NCBI GenBank assembly: GCA_031268125.1
Contig: JAIRXT010000184.1
Location: 1 to 8,835, forward strand
Origin: Treponema sp.
Lineage (GTDB): Bacteria > Spirochaetota > Spirochaetia > Treponematales > Breznakiellaceae
Direction of reading: 5' to 3'
DNA length: 8,835 nt
Shown here: positions 6,969 through 8,835 of the stretch, one piece after another
How positions within the stretch are numbered: the first letter of the stretch is position 1
Layout of the letters: every line of letters begins with the position of its first letter
Made by a program: the position numbers and the translations under genes
The notes under the pieces: generated by a model
The model's database searches: none
Seen by the model: only the letters and a program-made list of their open reading frames with translations
Told to the model about the DNA's origin: nothing

Positions 6969-8228
6969 TTACTGCCGCAGATCGACTCCGGTATATTCGG
7001 CCTGAACCTCGGCTAAAACAGTTTCGGGATCTCTGCCGGTAGTAGCGATTTCATTAAGCGCGGCCTGAAGCCGCTGAACCATTTCCGCACCCTTGATGGA
7101 AGTTGGCATGGTCTTTATCCGCTGCATGGATTCCTTGACCGCGCCAAAGAAGGGATATTTGGCGGCAATGTCGGGATCGTTCAGGGTCGTATTGATGGCC
7201 GTGGTCTGCCCGTTCATTATGGACTGCTTTTTTTCAGTCTCCGGACTGACAAGCCAAGCCAGAAAATCAAATGCCTCCTGAGGATGCGGGGTATTGGCCG
7301 CAATTCCCCACCCCCAGTAACTGGCGCAGGACACAATGGGCCTTCTGGTGGGTACAGGCCGATACGCTACCTTACCGACAATCGCTGATTGATCCGGATA
7401 CCCGTTCAGCATGGCAAGCCCCGCCGCGGTAAATCCAAACGGCGCCTTTGCTTCACGTGTAGCCTGCGATGCCTGATCGGTATGCCATGTGGGAGAACCG
7501 ACAATGGCATATTTGCACAATTCACCCCACATTCGCACAGAGTATTTTGCCGCGTCACTGTCAAGCATCAGCCTGCCGGTAGCGGGATCAATATAATCTC
7601 CGCCTTCGGAAAACAAAAAGGTTGAAAAAATATCGGTTGAAGGATCGTTCTGCATCGCCGGCAAGGCAATGCCGGTTCCCTGTTCCTTGTAATACCGGGC
7701 CAATGCAATAACTTCCTCCATGGTGGCAGGGATTGATTTCCCGTCCCTGGCAAGCCATTCAGTGTTGTAAGTCATAATCTGGACTTCCGGTCTGGCGGGA
7801 AATGCATAGAGTTTACCGTTTCTGCTTTCTTTGGCAAGAAAATCCTGGCTATACACACTCATGTCGATACCGGCCCTGGCAATATAATCGTCCAGAGGCA
7901 GAACATAACCATTTGAAATGTACTCATCGGTCCATACACCGAATACAAATACCAGATCATATTGGCCCCGGCCTACAGGCTGCTGAATACTCGTTATCTG
8001 CTTCTGTTTCATGCCCAAATAATCAATGTCATCCATGACTACATTAATATCCGGATGAGCTGCCATGTAATCCCTAAGAACTACCTTCTGATCATCCGCA
8101 TGCGGACCTGCCCAGCGGGACATGGCCAGGGCTGTTTTCCCCGAGGACTGCTGACCCGGCCCGGCGAATACCGGTACGGTCAACGCTACCATCATCACCA
8201 TCAAGGTGATTTTTACGAAACATTTCAT
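6969..8228 (-). CDS. exported sugar ABC transporter substrate-binding protein (family 1)
   Basis: This 419-residue protein has a signal peptide at about 1-22 (MKCFVKITLMVMMVALTVPVFA), with likely cleavage before GPGQQ. No lipobox cysteine follows, so it is predicted to be free in the periplasm rather than a lipoprotein. The mature part has the layout of cluster-1 sugar binding proteins: YDLVFVFGVWTDEYISNGYVLPLDDYI (about 89-115), LYAFPARPEVQIMTYNTEWL (about 138-157), FGFTAAGLAMLNGYPDQ, and the C-terminal EAFDFLAWLVSPETEKK. The ATG at 8228 follows AAGGAG with six bases spacing. It is the first transport gene in the operon and is followed by a hairpin before the permeases. The ligand is probably a carbohydrate or polyol but cannot be named. 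Confidence 0.92.
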   Translation of the reverse strand: MKCFVKITLMVMMVALTVPVFAGPGQQSSGKTALAMSRWAGPHADDQKVVLRDYMAAHPDINVVMDDIDYLGMKQKQITSIQQPVGRGQYDLVFVFGVWTDEYISNGYVLPLDDYIARAGIDMSVYSQDFLAKESRNGKLYAFPARPEVQIMTYNTEWLARDGKSIPATMEEVIALARYYKEQGTGIALPAMQNDPSTDIFSTFLFSEGGDYIDPATGRLMLDSDAAKYSVRMWGELCKYAIVGSPTWHTDQASQATREAKAPFGFTAAGLAMLNGYPDQSAIVGKVAYRPVPTRRPIVSCASYWGWGIAANTPHPQEAFDFLAWLVSPETEKKQSIMNGQTTAINTTLNDPDIAAKYPFFGAVKESMQRIKTMPTSIKGAEMVQRLQAALNEIATTGRDPETVLAEVQAEYTGVDLRQ

Positions 8229-8257
8229 TTGCTTCTCCTTTCAATAAAATATTTTTT

Positions 8258-8273
8258 CATCCCGGCCGGGATG
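8258..8273. promoter_or_regulatory. 16-bp perfect palindrome in the leader of the binding-protein gene
   Basis: CATCCCGGCCGGGATG is fully symmetric, centred between 8265 and 8266, and ends 30 bases upstream of the binding-protein ATG. It could be an operator for a dimeric repressor or a leader hairpin with a GGCC loop. It is not followed by a T-run on the minus strand, so it is not an ordinary terminator. No regulator gene is in the window to pair with it. Confidence 0.4.
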
Positions 8274-8355
8274 GAAACCTTAATCCTTTCGCCCTGAAAA
8301 AATCAAAGACCACCGGCATAGCCTGTAGTTTACATAAATCAAACACCAAGACTTC
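8274..8355 (-). promoter_or_regulatory. intergenic region likely to hold the transport-operon promoter
   Basis: The gap between the VOC stop and the binding-protein leader is AT-rich on the VOC side. On the minus strand TTGATT followed after 16 bases by TATGCC is the best sigma-70-like pair, but it is weak. Also present is an imperfect inverted repeat TGTAGTTTACA at 8324-8334 and a short CCAAG/CTTGG hairpin at the end of the VOC gene. None decides whether transcription starts here or reads through from the VOC gene. Confidence 0.25.
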
Positions 8356-8814
8356 TTACGCCTTGGGCTTGATATTCAGATTGACCCCGAGGGTATCTTC
8401 GGAATCTACGATGGTCCAGCTGCTTCCGGGGTAGTAGCCAATGGTACGCATTTCATAGCCCTTGTCCTCCAGCTCCGCGATAACCGCGTCACGCTGTTCA
8501 CCCATCTGAAATCCCAAATGGTGAACTCCCTGTCCGTGTTTGTCCAGAAATTCCTTGAAAGTACTGTCCCCTTCCCCAGGTTCGTGAAGTTCAATAACAA
8601 AACCACGATCCCTGGCGTCGATTACCGCAAGTTTGAGGCCGTAGTCCGACTCTTTGCCCCGGTAGGTGATATTTGAGCGGGGGCGTTTTTCATCAATCCT
8701 GATTTCCGGTATCGGCACATCAAAAAGTTCCGCCCAGGCACTGGCCGCCTTTGCAATGTCCTTTACAATAATGGCAACCTGAATGAAACCGTTAAAATCA
8801 ATAGGGGTCTTCAT
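8356..8814 (-). CDS. VOC superfamily (glyoxalase/methylmalonyl-CoA epimerase-like) protein
   Basis: This 152-residue protein has a complete vicinal-oxygen-chelate double module. The first half begins FIQVAIIVKDIAKAASAWAELFDVP (about 10-34) and ends at FVIELHEPGEG (72-82). The second begins GVHHLGFQMGEQRDAVIAELEDKGY (96-120) and ends GVNLNIKPKA. Expected metal positions read Q12 (usually His), E75, H98/H99 and N145 (usually Glu), so two of the four usual ligands differ. Activity may use altered metal binding, or the protein may be a binding rather than catalytic member. The ATG at 8814 follows AGGAGG with six bases spacing. It precedes the sugar transporter in the same orientation with a 127-base gap, so co-regulation is plausible but not shown. 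Related families act as epimerases, isomerases, dioxygenases or resistance proteins; the substrate is unknown. Confidence 0.82.
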   Translation of the reverse strand: MKTPIDFNGFIQVAIIVKDIAKAASAWAELFDVPIPEIRIDEKRPRSNITYRGKESDYGLKLAVIDARDRGFVIELHEPGEGDSTFKEFLDKHGQGVHHLGFQMGEQRDAVIAELEDKGYEMRTIGYYPGSSWTIVDSEDTLGVNLNIKPKA

Positions 8815-8820
8815 TATATT

Positions 8821-8826
8821 CCTCCT
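8821..8826 (-). promoter_or_regulatory. strong ribosome binding site of the VOC gene
   Basis: AGGAGG on the minus strand, six bases from the ATG at 8814. It is a full anti-16S match, the strongest Shine-Dalgarno in the window, and fixes this start. The gene's promoter would lie beyond the right edge. Confidence 0.7.
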
Positions 8827-8835
8827 GAAAAATAT

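Noticed and set aside
1..8835. CRISPR arrays, tRNA or rRNA genes
   Set aside because: No regularly spaced repeats, cloverleaf-like or rRNA-like sequence was seen. The window is almost fully occupied by protein genes and one insertion sequence.

Overview
The window reads as a spirochaete-like chromosome segment, most plausibly Treponema-type. The hints are intermediate GC, Shine-Dalgarno leaders such as AAGGAG and AGGAGG, and a solute-binding protein whose export signal ends in VFA-GPGQQ with no lipobox cysteine. This assignment is an inference, not a sequence match. All supported genes lie on the minus strand, so they are transcribed from high to low coordinates.

The right half (8814 down to 3965) is a probable sugar-uptake operon: a small VOC/glyoxalase-fold protein, an exported solute-binding protein, two MalF/MalG-type permeases, and an aldo/keto reductase carrying a C-terminal two-cluster ferredoxin domain. 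A strong hairpin with a U-tract sits between the binding protein and the first permease. It probably sets a high ratio of binding protein to membrane components. No ATPase gene is present, so the transporter must use one encoded elsewhere. The natural reading is uptake of a sugar or sugar derivative followed by redox conversion; the substrate cannot be read from the sequence.

The middle (2558-3917) is a complete insertion sequence of about 1.36 kb. It has 20-bp terminal inverted repeats matching at 18 of 20 positions and one DDE transposase gene. That gene is broken between 3106 and about 3075 by a TAG stop plus a +1 frame change, so this copy is probably inactive. The element lies just downstream of the reductase and just upstream of the next gene, close to that gene's candidate promoter. 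No clear target-site duplication flanks it.

The left part holds a CrtI/CrtO-like FAD-dependent phytoene-desaturase-family oxidoreductase (2501-1017). It is followed by a two-gene unit of a small three-helix membrane protein (DUF6249-like) and an ECF-type RNA polymerase sigma factor that runs off the left edge. A candidate ECF-style promoter (AAC-containing -35, TCTAA -10, 16-bp spacer) precedes that unit, suggesting possible autoregulation.

The gene families are mostly ordinary and I see no clear new system. The points most worth a second look are the reductase-ferredoxin fusion coupled to an ATPase-less sugar transporter and a VOC protein with unusual metal-ligand positions, the intra-operon attenuator, and the ECF sigma/membrane-protein pair. 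No stretch longer than 300 bases lacks a gene.
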